Assembly (NCBI GenBank): GCA_044226395.1
Contig: JBGAHD010000004.1
Coordinates: 558,001 to 622,000, forward strand
Source: JBGAHD01 sp044226395
GTDB taxonomy: Bacteria; Pseudomonadota; Gammaproteobacteria; Xanthomonadales; Ahniellaceae
Direction of reading: 5' to 3'
Length of the DNA: 64,000 nucleotides
Below the pieces are notes generated by a model. The model saw only the letters and a program-made list of their open reading frames with translations. It had not been told where the DNA came from and did no database searches. The position numbers were made by a program, and so were the translations under genes. Of the stretch, positions 1 through 8,352 are shown in pieces. Numbering within the stretch: position 1 is the stretch's first letter; every line of letters starts with the position of its first letter.

Positions 1-1
1 C

Positions 2-523
2 CTCGAGCAGACGCGCGTGTTCACGGGCGCCGATCTGATTCCCGTGCCGTGCAATCCCGACTGCCTGGCCATGGCTTACGCGCTCAAGCTCGAAGGCGGC
101 GTGCTGCCACTGACGCGCTTCGTCGAACCGGAGACGCTCGTCAGCGCCGGTCGCAACACCATCGTCGTCGAACGCGACGATGCGCTGCGCGAACGCGTGT
201 TCCAACTCTTCTCCACCGGTCACTCGCCGGAAGGGCAAGCCGGCCAATTGTCCGATCTGCTGTGTTGTCTACCGCGCGTGGCCGCGCCCGAAGGCTTGAG
301 CTACAAGAACGTGTTCCGCGTGCTGATCATGCAGTTCATCGACGCGCAATCCTTTGACTTGCGCGCGGTGAAGAAGTCCTGCGTGCACATCGCGCAGCCC
401 GATGGCCGCATCATTCCCTTCGACACCTTCAATCTGTTCTACCGCGACGATCGCGCCAAGCACCTCGAACAACTGCGCGCCGAGATCGACGCCCAACGCC
501 AACGTGAGGTTTGTCCCGCATGA
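2..523 (+). CDS. Radical SAM protein, C-terminal part (5' truncated by window edge)
   Basis: The reading frame is open from the first bases, so only the last ~173 residues of a longer protein are present. Visible segments are VPCNPDCLAMAYAL near the start and a conserved-looking C-terminal stretch, CVHIAQPDGRIIPFDTFNLF, at about residues 130-150. These resemble the tail of COG1964-type radical SAM Fe-S enzymes, where such cysteines can bind auxiliary clusters. The CxxxCxxC radical SAM motif itself would lie upstream and cannot be checked. The stop overlaps the ATG of the next gene (ATGA), so translation is probably coupled to the small membrane protein downstream. The family assignment is by recollection of the C-terminal motif only. 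Confidence 0.6.
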   Translation, partial: LEQTRVFTGADLIPVPCNPDCLAMAYALKLEGGVLPLTRFVEPETLVSAGRNTIVVERDDALRERVFQLFSTGHSPEGQAGQLSDLLCCLPRVAAPEGLSYKNVFRVLIMQFIDAQSFDLRAVKKSCVHIAQPDGRIIPFDTFNLFYRDDRAKHLEQLRAEIDAQRQREVCPA

Positions 524-891
524 ACGTGCCGCCCGATTCATCACCCGACTTGCCGCCCGCGACGCCGCCCTCGCCACCCGTCGCGCCGCGCGCGGTCGCG
601 GCCGCGAACAAGGGTCACGCCGGCATCGGCGTCGCCATCGGCATCCTCACGCAACCCTTGACCTTGCTCATCGCGTTTCTGACGTCGAACGGCGGCCACA
701 GTCAGGACTACACGCCCTTCATCGTGCTGGCCGTGTTCGGGCTCGTGCAGTGGCTGTACATCGTGCCCATCGGCATCGTCTTGCACGCGACGGGCAAATC
801 GCGCACGGCGCTGGGCCTGTGGATCACCGCGGGCATCATCTTTCTGATCAACGCGGGATGTTGGGGACTGCTGGCGATCGGGAACTGGTAG
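520..891 (+). CDS. Small membrane protein, paralogue of the next gene
   Basis: This 123-aa protein starts at ATG 520, which overlaps the stop of the radical SAM gene. A TTG nine bases upstream is possible but less likely. It has a Pro/Ala-rich cytoplasmic-looking N-terminus of ~35 residues and then three hydrophobic segments (about residues 37-55, 66-86 and 98-120). Its C-terminal half aligns by eye with the next gene: FGLVQWLYIVPIG against FGLTQFIYIAPLS, and IIFLINAGCWG against VIFLLNSGCWG. I do not recognise a named family. Coupling to the radical SAM gene suggests a membrane partner or a shared pathway, which is inference. Confidence 0.75.
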   Translation: MNVPPDSSPDLPPATPPSPPVAPRAVAAANKGHAGIGVAIGILTQPLTLLIAFLTSNGGHSQDYTPFIVLAVFGLVQWLYIVPIGIVLHATGKSRTALGLWITAGIIFLINAGCWGLLAIGNW

Positions 892-934
892 CGCGAGCGC
901 TCAAGTCGCGCATCGAGGAAGGCGCCTCACACCC

Positions 935-1306
935 ATGGACGAGCATCGCGACCCGAGCGAATCCACGCCAACGACAGGCGGCCTCAAGCCGCGCAAGTAC
1001 AGCGCCGATACCGGCTACGAAGGCGCCGGCGCCGCGCTGGCCGTGGGTCTGGTGCCACTCACGGTCGTCATCAGTGTGATTTGCAGCGACCCCGTGATCG
1101 ACGCGCCCCCGTCGCTGGGCTCGTACATGCTGATGCTGTTCGGCCTGACGCAGTTCATCTACATCGCGCCGCTGAGCTGGTGGTTCTATCGGCGCGGCAA
1201 GACGCAGACGGCGCGTGGACTGTTGTCCATGGCGGGCGTGATCTTTCTATTGAACAGCGGGTGCTGGGGCTATCTTTTCGTTGTCGGCAACTTGGCGACA
1301 CGCTGA
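935..1306 (+). CDS. Small membrane protein, tandem paralogue of the preceding gene
   Basis: This 123-aa protein begins 43 nt after the previous stop. It has a polar N-terminus of about 30 residues and three hydrophobic helices with the same order as its neighbour. The shared C-terminal signature is [VI]IFL[IL]N[AS]GCWG followed by a short tail. The pair therefore looks like a local tandem duplication that has diverged mainly in the N-terminus. No catalytic residues can be identified. The function is unknown; the gene probably belongs to the operon with the radical SAM gene. Confidence 0.75.
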   Translation: MDEHRDPSESTPTTGGLKPRKYSADTGYEGAGAALAVGLVPLTVVISVICSDPVIDAPPSLGSYMLMLFGLTQFIYIAPLSWWFYRRGKTQTARGLLSMAGVIFLLNSGCWGYLFVVGNLATR

Positions 1307-1364
1307 AAGCGAACCGACGCCGAGCCAAACGTTTTCAGCTCGGCGCGATGTTCGCGATCAAACT

Positions 1365-3146
1365 TCAAATCACATCGAACGGATACGACCCCCGCTCCAG
1401 GATCGCGCCGGCCAGGCCATCCATCTCGGCGTCTTCGTTGCGCTTCACGCCACGCACATTGCGCATGATGCGGCGGCGCGCCTGGCGCGCGAAGGTCAGG
1501 GCCATCATGGCCGCGTGCTTGCCGTTGGTGGCGTCGTGCTGTTCGAGGTAGGCCGCGCGGGATAGCGCGCACAGGCCGACGAACATGTCGATGGCGATGT
1601 CGCCGACGCGTTTCAATTGATACTGCTGATCAGCAATGCCCTTGCCGTATCGGCGCAGCAGTTCATCGCTGACATTGGCCAAGTCGACGACGGACTTTTC
1701 GTAGATCTGCGCGGCCTTGTGCAGGCTCGGCGACAAGCGCGAGATGATCTTGTCCGTGCCCCAGCCGGTGCTTTGGCGCAGGCGTCGGCCCGCGTAGCCG
1801 GACAACACGCCGAAGCCCTTGATCGGGTCGTTGAAGATGTGCGAGACGGCGCTCTTCAAGCCCGACAGCGAGGCGCCGACGTCCTTCAAGCCCGACAGGG
1901 CGATGTACAGGCGCAGGATTTCGTTGGTGCCTTCGAAGATCGACAGAATGCGCGAATCGCGCGTGACCTGCTCGTACGGGAACTCGCGCATGAAGCCATT
2001 GCCCGCGGCGATCTGCAGCGATTCGTGCGCGGCGCGCTGGATCGCCTCGGAGGCGAAGACCTTGCTGATCGCGGCCTCGATGGAGTAATCATCCATGCCC
2101 GAGTCGATGTAGTGCGCGACCATCCACACGGCGGATTCGGCGGCGAAGCACTCGAGCGTCATCTGCGCGATCTTCTCGCGCACCAGGCCGAACTCCGCGA
2201 TGGGGCGACCGAATTGCTTGCGTTCCTTTGCTTGCGCCGTGGCCAGGCGGATCAGCGACTTCATGCCACCGACGGCGCCGCCACCGAGACCGGTGCGCCC
2301 GTTGTTCAAGATCGACATGGCGACTTTGAAGCCCTTGCCCTCGTCACCGAGCAGATTCTCGGCGGGCACGCGCACATCGCTGAAGGCCACGGTCGTGGTC
2401 GACGAAGCGCGAATGCCCATCTTGTCTTCGTGCGGGCCGTGACTGACGCCGGGCCACTTCGCCTCGACGATGAAGGCGCTCATCTTGCCCTCGCCCGAGT
2501 CGGTGCGCGCGAACACGGTGTAGAGGTCGGCGATGCCGCCGTTGGTGATCCAGATCTTTTCGCCATTGAGCGTCCACGAGCCGTCGGCGTTCTTCTTGGC
2601 CGTGGTGCGGATCGACGCGGCGTCCGAGCCCGAGCCCGATTCGGTCAGGCAGAAGGCCGCGATCATCTCGCCCGTGGCGAGCTTGGGCAGATAGCGCGCC
2701 TTCTGCTCGGGATTACCGAACAGCAGCACGCCCTTCATGCCGATCGAGCTGTGCGCGCCGATGGTCAGCGAGGTCGAGCTGTCGTGACCCGAAGTCTGCG
2801 CGAGCACGCGCGCGTAACCGCCATTGGACAGACCCAGGCCGCCGTGTTCCTCGGGAATGATCAGCCCGAACAGACCCATGTCGCGCAGGGCCTGGATGTA
2901 TTCGGCCGGTTGCTCGGCCACGCGATCGTAGTGCGCCAGTTCCTTGTGCTTGGGCGACAGGAAATCGTCGATGGCATCGACCATGGTGCCCAGCACTTCG
3001 CGATCCTTGGCGCGCAGTTGCGGATAGGGGAACAGGTTCTCCTCGAGAATTTCGCCGAAGAACAGATTCTTGGCCACGCTCAGTTCGGGCTTGGGCGCGC
3101 CGACTTGGGGCTGGGTGTCCGCGGCGACGGGGGTCGTGGTGTTCAT
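1365..3146 (-). CDS. Acyl-CoA dehydrogenase, VLCAD/ACAD9 type
   Basis: A flavoprotein of 593 residues that would catalyse alpha,beta-dehydrogenation of fatty acyl-CoA and pass electrons to ETF. The N-terminal ACAD domain (from about residue 65), the CLTESGSGSDA flavin/substrate loop and RKQFGRPI are all visible. IFEGTNEILRLYIALSG holds the Glu in the position used as catalytic base in VLCAD/ACAD9. The ~170-residue C-terminal extension after it is typical of the longer VLCAD-like enzymes rather than the ~380-residue short/medium-chain type. The ATG is preceded by GGAGAG. It stands alone on the minus strand, divergent from the ferredoxin-NADP reductase gene. Confidence 0.92.
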   Translation of the reverse strand: MNTTTPVAADTQPQVGAPKPELSVAKNLFFGEILEENLFPYPQLRAKDREVLGTMVDAIDDFLSPKHKELAHYDRVAEQPAEYIQALRDMGLFGLIIPEEHGGLGLSNGGYARVLAQTSGHDSSTSLTIGAHSSIGMKGVLLFGNPEQKARYLPKLATGEMIAAFCLTESGSGSDAASIRTTAKKNADGSWTLNGEKIWITNGGIADLYTVFARTDSGEGKMSAFIVEAKWPGVSHGPHEDKMGIRASSTTTVAFSDVRVPAENLLGDEGKGFKVAMSILNNGRTGLGGGAVGGMKSLIRLATAQAKERKQFGRPIAEFGLVREKIAQMTLECFAAESAVWMVAHYIDSGMDDYSIEAAISKVFASEAIQRAAHESLQIAAGNGFMREFPYEQVTRDSRILSIFEGTNEILRLYIALSGLKDVGASLSGLKSAVSHIFNDPIKGFGVLSGYAGRRLRQSTGWGTDKIISRLSPSLHKAAQIYEKSVVDLANVSDELLRRYGKGIADQQYQLKRVGDIAIDMFVGLCALSRAAYLEQHDATNGKHAAMMALTFARQARRRIMRNVRGVKRNEDAEMDGLAGAILERGSYPFDVI

Positions 3147-3369
3147 CGCGCTCTCCGCATGGGCTGGGTCGGGCCGAGTGTAACGCGCGTTTGAAAACTT
3201 GGAACGCGGCGGCGCGCCAAGGCCGGGATGCGTTTAAAACGTGGCCCATCGGGCCAGCGCGCGCCGATCGCCGCCCGGGCGCTTGACGCCGATCAAGTTT
3301 CAGCGGGGGCCAAGCATTAGACTATGCGCATTCGAGCTGGTAATCGGCTCCCTAATCTTGCGATTCGAC

Positions 3370-4146
3370 ATGGCTGCTTTCGACACCGAGCAAGTGCTCG
3401 ATGTGCGTCACTGGAACGAGGACCTGTTTTCGTTCATCACCACGCGCGACGCCGGACTGCGCTTCGACAACGGTCAGTTCATCATGATCGGCCTGATGGT
3501 CAATGAGCGACCGTTGCTGCGCGCGTACTCCATCGCCAGCGCCAATTGGGAGGAACATCTCGAGTTCTTCAGCATCAAGGTGCAGAACGGGCCGCTGACC
3601 TCGCGGCTGCAGCACATCAAGATCGGCGATGAGGTGCTGATCGGCTCCAAGCCGACGGGCACCTTGCTGATCAGCGATCTGCATCCCGGCCGTAATCTGT
3701 ACTTGTTGTCGACCGGCACGGGCTTGGCGCCGTTCATGGCGGTGATCAAGGACCCCGAAACCTACGAGCGCTACGAACGCGTGGTGCTGACGCACGGCGT
3801 GCGCACGGTCGACGATCTGGCTTATCACGACTACATCACGCGCGAACTGCCGCGGCACGCCTATCTGGGCGACGTGGTGCGCGAGAAACTGCTGTACTAC
3901 CCGACGGTGACGCGCGAGCCCTTCCGCAACCAGGGCCGCCTCACCGATCTGCTGATCAGCGGCAAGCTGCCGGCGGATCTCGGCCTGGCGCCGCTCGATC
4001 CGGCGCACGATCGCGCGATGATCTGCGGCAGCCCGCAGATGCTGGCCGATCTGCGCGCGATCCTCGACGAACGCGGCTTCGTCGCCGCGCCGCGCATCGG
4101 CGTGGCCGGTCAATACGTGTTCGAGCGCGCCTTCGTCGAAAAGTAA
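3370..4146 (+). CDS. fpr: Ferredoxin--NADP reductase
   Basis: A 258-aa FAD-dependent oxidoreductase linking NADPH and ferredoxin/flavodoxin. The ATG at 3370 (MAAFDTEQVL) was chosen because homologous sequence begins there; the frame extends upstream but looks non-coding. The FAD-binding segment RAYSIAS (about residues 54-60), the NADP-binding STGTGLAPFM (about 117-126) and the C-terminal GSPQML are visible. The length and the C-terminus ending in VFERAFVEK fit the short bacterial Fpr class. It is divergent from the acyl-CoA dehydrogenase gene across a 223-bp intergenic region with no obvious consensus promoter. The physiological partner, ferredoxin or flavodoxin, cannot be read from the sequence. 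Confidence 0.92.
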   Translation: MAAFDTEQVLDVRHWNEDLFSFITTRDAGLRFDNGQFIMIGLMVNERPLLRAYSIASANWEEHLEFFSIKVQNGPLTSRLQHIKIGDEVLIGSKPTGTLLISDLHPGRNLYLLSTGTGLAPFMAVIKDPETYERYERVVLTHGVRTVDDLAYHDYITRELPRHAYLGDVVREKLLYYPTVTREPFRNQGRLTDLLISGKLPADLGLAPLDPAHDRAMICGSPQMLADLRAILDERGFVAAPRIGVAGQYVFERAFVEK

Positions 4147-4194
4147 GCGCCGCTGTCGCCGCGCCATCGACGGCGCGCGATTCGTGACCGCGTT

Positions 4195-4224
4195 TTGACA
4201 AACCCCTCCCGCGAACTGCTATGT
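4195..4224 (+). promoter_or_regulatory. Candidate sigma-70 promoter upstream of the carboxypeptidase
   Basis: A perfect TTGACA -35 box (4195-4200) is followed, 18 nt later, by CTATGT, a weak -10 match. It lies about 155 nt before the GTG start of the secreted carboxypeptidase, in the gap after fpr. The -10 element is poor and the 5' UTR would be long, so this is only a candidate. Confidence 0.35.
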
Positions 4225-4379
4225 AGCGTTCGCGCGGGCCGCGCTCGGGGGAGCGTGGCGGCGCGCGCGGTCAGACGACCGCTGGCGAGGTCGCGGGCGC
4301 CCGCACTGTTCGTCCGCGACTTCCACACTCACGCCGCGATCGCCCTGGGGAGGGCGGCGGCAGTTCAGGGAGAGTCGAC

Positions 4380-6968
4380 GTGTTGTCCATGGTCATGGCA
4401 TTGCCGCTGGTCGCGGCGGCGGGGAGCGCCGCGCCCGTAGCGGACGCGAATACGTGGTTCATCGAGGCGCGTTATCAGGATCCGGCGCAATTGCAGGCGC
4501 TGGGCTCGCAGTTTCAGCATTTGATCGTTGATCGCCGCGCGCGCACGGTGCGCGTGGAGGCCAATGACGACGACATCGCCGCGCTGCGCGCGGCGGGACT
4601 AAGCGTCGCGGTCGACAAGGCCGCGACCGCGCAATTGCGCGCCTTCGATCAGGCGCTGCGCAGTCCGCTCGGGCTCAAGAGCATTCCGGGTTATGCCTGC
4701 TATCGCACGGTGGAAGAGACCTACACCACGATGGACACCCTCGCCACGCAGTATCCGCGCCTGGCGGCGGTGAGCGAGATCGGTCCGAGTTGGGAGCGTT
4801 CGCGCGATGCCTCGCGCGGCTACGCGATGAAAGTGTGGAAGCTGTGGAATCGCGATACCGACGCGCTGTATCCGGACAAGCCCAGCATGGTCGTGCTCGG
4901 CTCGATCCACGCGCGCGAATACACGCCGGCGGAATTGCTCACGCGCTTCGGCGAATGGCTGGTCACCGGCTACGGCACCGATCCGGAAGCGACCTGGCTG
5001 ATGGATCACTACAAGTTCCATCTGGTGCTGCAGGCCAATCCCGACGGTCGCAAGAAGGCCGAAGCGGGGTCGTCGTGGCGCAAGAACACCAACAACACCA
5101 ATGGCTCGTGCGGCAGTTCGAGCTATGGCGTGGACTTGAATCGTAACTTCCCCTTCCACTGGAACACGGTGCCGGGCGGTTCCAGCCCGGATGCCTGCGT
5201 GGAGACCTATCACGGCCCGACCGCGGCCTCGGAACCGGAGACGCGCAACATCGTCGCGTACGTGGCGGGCACGCCGGGTTCGGGCAATGTCTACAGCGGC
5301 GGCGTGTTTCCCGATTTGCGCGGCGATGCGTCGAGCAGCGCGGCGCCGGACACGTATCGTGGCTTGTTCATGGACATCCACAGTTACTCGCAACTCGTGC
5401 TGTGGCCGTGGGGCGATACCAGCACGGCCGCGCCCAATCAGGTCGCGCTGCGCACCTTGGGTCGACGACTGGCGTATTTCAACAACTATTCGCCGGAACA
5501 ATCGTCCGAGCTTTACGCCACCGATGGCGCCACCGACGACAACATGTACGGTCTGCTCGGCGTGCCGGCGTACACGATCGAACTGGGCGTGGCCTTCTTC
5601 GAAAGCTGCACGACGTTCCAGAACACCACGCTGCCGCGCAATCTCGCGGCCGTGCGCTATGCCGCGCGCAATCTCGAAGCGCCGTACAAATTGCCGGCGG
5701 GTCCGGACACGACCAGTGTCACGATCTCGTCCGCCAGCGTGCCCGCGGGCACGGCGGTCACGGTGACGGCGACGGTCGATGACAGCCATTTCAATCAGAC
5801 CAATGGCACCGAGACCACGCAGGCGATTGCCTCGGCGCGCGCCTATGTCGACAAACTGCCGTGGGAAGCGGGCGCGACCGCGATCGCCATGACCGCCGTC
5901 GATGGCAGCTTCAACAGCACGGCCGAATCCGTGCGCGCGAGCATCGACACCAGCGCGCTCGCGCCCGGCGCGCATCTGATCTACGTGCAAGGCACGGACG
6001 CCGCCGGCAAGCCGGGCACGCCCAACGCGGTCAAGCTCACGGTCACGGCCGGTGGCAATATCGCGCCGGTGGCGAACTTCAGCGTGGTCACCAATGGCCT
6101 GACCGCGAGCTTCACCGACTCTTCGACCGACAGCGACGGCACCATCGCCTCGCGCGCCTGGACCTTCGGCGATGGCGGCACGGCCAGCACCGCCAATCCC
6201 CAGCGCACGTACGCGACCGCGGGCACGTACACGGTGACGCTGACCGTGACTGACAACGCCGGCGCGACCAATCAGACGAGCAAGACCGTCACCGTGTCGA
6301 CCGGCGTGACCGTGTTGCAAGTCAACGCGGCGGTGAACAATCTGTCCGGCGCCGCCAGCAGCGAGCAACTGTTCGCGCTCGATGTGCCGGGCAATGCCAC
6401 GAACTTGCGCTTTTTCACCAGCGGCGGCACGGGCGACGCGGACCTGTACGTGAAGTTCGGCGCCGCGCCGACCACGACCACGTACGACTGCAAGTCCGAA
6501 GCGAGCACCTCGACCGAGAACTGCGCCATCGCCACCGCGCAACTGGGTCGCTACTACGTGCTGCTGCGCGGCTACAGCGCGTTCAGTGGCGTGAGTCTGA
6601 CCGGCAGTTACGCCGTGGTCGACGGCGCGCGCAAGTTCGAGAACCTCACCGATGTCGCCATCGCCGACAACACCACGGTCGAGAGTTCGATCGTGGTCAG
6701 CGGCATCAGCGGCAATGCGCCGGCGGCGCTGCAGGTCGGCGTGAAGATCGTGCACACCTACATCGGCGATCTGAAGGTCGATCTGATCGCGCCCAATGGC
6801 ACGGTCTACGTGCTGCACAACCGCGCGGGCGGCGGCACGGACAACATCGATCGCACGTTCACGGTGAACGCTTCGGCGGTGTTGGCCAATGGCACGTGGC
6901 GCCTGCGCGTCAACGACAATGCCCCAGGCGACACCGGCCGCATCGATGCGTGGAGTCTGCAGTTCTGA
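4380..6968 (+). CDS. Secreted M14 zinc carboxypeptidase with PKD, PPC and P domains
   Basis: An 862-aa exported metallopeptidase. The GTG start has a GGGAGA Shine-Dalgarno and a hydrophobic signal sequence ending near AAAGSAAPVA. After an N-terminal region that may be a propeptide (about 22-100), the M14 domain has the zinc ligands H177 and E180 (SIHARE), the third His in DIHSYSQL (about 333) and the catalytic Glu in YTIELGVAFFE (about 400). A PKD domain follows (about 560-640, PVANFS...RAWTFGDGG). Then come a bacterial pre-peptidase C-terminal domain (about 643-744) and a C-terminal proprotein-convertase P domain (about 754-862, LKVDLIAPNGT...GRIDAWSLQF). It should degrade peptides outside the cell. 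It is convergent with purT. Confidence 0.93.
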   Translation: MLSMVMALPLVAAAGSAAPVADANTWFIEARYQDPAQLQALGSQFQHLIVDRRARTVRVEANDDDIAALRAAGLSVAVDKAATAQLRAFDQALRSPLGLKSIPGYACYRTVEETYTTMDTLATQYPRLAAVSEIGPSWERSRDASRGYAMKVWKLWNRDTDALYPDKPSMVVLGSIHAREYTPAELLTRFGEWLVTGYGTDPEATWLMDHYKFHLVLQANPDGRKKAEAGSSWRKNTNNTNGSCGSSSYGVDLNRNFPFHWNTVPGGSSPDACVETYHGPTAASEPETRNIVAYVAGTPGSGNVYSGGVFPDLRGDASSSAAPDTYRGLFMDIHSYSQLVLWPWGDTSTAAPNQVALRTLGRRLAYFNNYSPEQSSELYATDGATDDNMYGLLGVPAYTIELGVAFFESCTTFQNTTLPRNLAAVRYAARNLEAPYKLPAGPDTTSVTISSASVPAGTAVTVTATVDDSHFNQTNGTETTQAIASARAYVDKLPWEAGATAIAMTAVDGSFNSTAESVRASIDTSALAPGAHLIYVQGTDAAGKPGTPNAVKLTVTAGGNIAPVANFSVVTNGLTASFTDSSTDSDGTIASRAWTFGDGGTASTANPQRTYATAGTYTVTLTVTDNAGATNQTSKTVTVSTGVTVLQVNAAVNNLSGAASSEQLFALDVPGNATNLRFFTSGGTGDADLYVKFGAAPTTTTYDCKSEASTSTENCAIATAQLGRYYVLLRGYSAFSGVSLTGSYAVVDGARKFENLTDVAIADNTTVESSIVVSGISGNAPAALQVGVKIVHTYIGDLKVDLIAPNGTVYVLHNRAGGGTDNIDRTFTVNASAVLANGTWRLRVNDNAPGDTGRIDAWSLQF

Positions 6969-6983
6969 TGGCATGACGACGTC

Positions 6984-7010
6984 GTGGCACGCGCCCCGCG
7001 CGCGTGCCAC
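6984..7010. terminator. GC-rich hairpin between convergent genes
   Basis: A perfect 10-bp stem (GTGGCACGCG / CGCGTGCCAC) with a 7-nt loop sits between the stops of the carboxypeptidase gene (+) and purT (-). No U-tract follows on either strand. It may be a terminator-like or RNA-stabilising hairpin rather than a classical intrinsic terminator. Confidence 0.45.
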
Positions 7011-7034
7011 GGCCTCGCGGAACGCGCGCCGCGA

Positions 7035-8228
7035 TCAGGCGTCGGGTTCGAGTTCGATGCGAATGCGCCCGGCCACGCGCCGGGCCTTTTCCTTGGCGGC
7101 GAGAATGGTGTCGCCGCGCGCCAGCGCCACGCCCATGCGGCGGCGTCCACGCACTTCCGGCTTGCCGAACAGACGCAAGCCCGTATCGGGTTCGACCAGG
7201 GCTTCGGCGGCGCCGTGGAATTTCGGGCCGCGGCCCTGGCCTTCGCACAGGATCGCGACCGAGGCCGAGGGCCCGAGCTGTCGAATCACCGGAATCGGCA
7301 AGCCCAAAATCGCGCGCACGTGCAGCGCGAACTGCGACAGATCCTGAGAAGCCAAGGTCACCAATCCCGTGTCGTGCGGCCGTGGCGAGACTTCACTGAA
7401 CAAGACCTCGTCGCCGCGCACGAACAATTCCACGCCGAACACGCCCGCGCCGCCGAGATTGTCGGTGACCGCGCGCGCGATCTCTTGCGCGCGACGCAGC
7501 GCGATCGGCGACATCGGCTGCGGCTGCCAGGATTCGCGATAGTCGCCGTCTTCCTGATAGTGGCCGATCGGATCGCAGAAGCTCGTGCCGTCGCGATGCC
7601 GCACGGTGAGCAAGGTGATCTCGTAGTCGAAGGGCACGAAGCCTTCGACGATGACGCGGCCCTGCCCCGCGCGACCGCCCGATTGCGCGTAGTCCCAGGC
7701 GGCGTCGATTTCGGATTCGCGACGCACGATGCTCTGGCCCTTGCCCGAACTCGACATCAGCGGCTTGACCACGCAAGGCAGACCGAGCGCGCGCACGGCG
7801 TCGCGATAGCCGTCGACATCGTCGACGAAGCGATACGGACTGGTGGGCAGACCCAAGGTCTCCGCGGCTAGGCGGCGAATGCCCTCGCGATCCATGGTCA
7901 GGCGCGCGGCGCGCGCGGTGGGAATGACGCGCAGGCCTTCGGCTTCGAGTTCAACCAGGGTCGGCGTGTGGATGGCCTCGATCTCGGGCACGACCAGGGT
8001 CGGGCGCTCGGCGGCGATCAGCGCGCGCAAGGCACTCGGGTCGAGCATATTGATCACGTGGGAACGATGCGCCACCTGCATCGCCGGCGCGTTGGCGTAG
8101 CGATCGACGGCGATCACTTCCACGCCCAGGCGTTGCGCCTCGATCGCGACTTCCTTGCCCAGTTCGCCCGAACCGAGCAGCAGCAAGCGGATGGCCGAAG
8201 GCGAATGCGGGGTCCCGAAAGTGCTCAT
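7035..8228 (-). CDS. purT: Formate-dependent phosphoribosylglycinamide formyltransferase 2
   Basis: PurT, an ATP-grasp enzyme of 397 aa, makes formyl-GAR from GAR, formate and ATP in purine synthesis. This is the folate-independent alternative to PurN. LLLGSGELGKEVAIEAQRLG (about residues 15-34) is the preATP-grasp nucleotide fold. VKPLMSSSGKGQS (about 155-167) is the glycine-rich ATP-binding loop. FGVELFV and EVSPRPHDTG (about 270-290) carry the metal and substrate ligands. Length and domain order match the family. The start is divergent from the transglutaminase-like gene about 125 bp away. Confidence 0.96.
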   Translation of the reverse strand: MSTFGTPHSPSAIRLLLLGSGELGKEVAIEAQRLGVEVIAVDRYANAPAMQVAHRSHVINMLDPSALRALIAAERPTLVVPEIEAIHTPTLVELEAEGLRVIPTARAARLTMDREGIRRLAAETLGLPTSPYRFVDDVDGYRDAVRALGLPCVVKPLMSSSGKGQSIVRRESEIDAAWDYAQSGGRAGQGRVIVEGFVPFDYEITLLTVRHRDGTSFCDPIGHYQEDGDYRESWQPQPMSPIALRRAQEIARAVTDNLGGAGVFGVELFVRGDEVLFSEVSPRPHDTGLVTLASQDLSQFALHVRAILGLPIPVIRQLGPSASVAILCEGQGRGPKFHGAAEALVEPDTGLRLFGKPEVRGRRRMGVALARGDTILAAKEKARRVAGRIRIELEPDA

Positions 8229-8352
8229 GATTGATCTAATTCCCGTGCGCGGTGGGCGATTCTAAAACACTGCGCCGGAAAGATGCCCAAAACCGGGCCG
8301 CGCTGGCAGAATGGGCCGGGGCCGCCGTCGCGCGGCCAGGAAATTCTCGCGC

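Noticed and set aside
1617..3194. Long plus-strand open frame opposite the acyl-CoA dehydrogenase
   Set aside because: High-GC antisense shadow: the translation is His/Arg/Asp-rich with no domain, while the minus strand encodes a clear enzyme.
4599..7010. 803-codon minus-strand frame opposite the carboxypeptidase
   Set aside because: Antisense shadow of a well-supported M14 gene; composition is Arg/Ala/His-rich and featureless.
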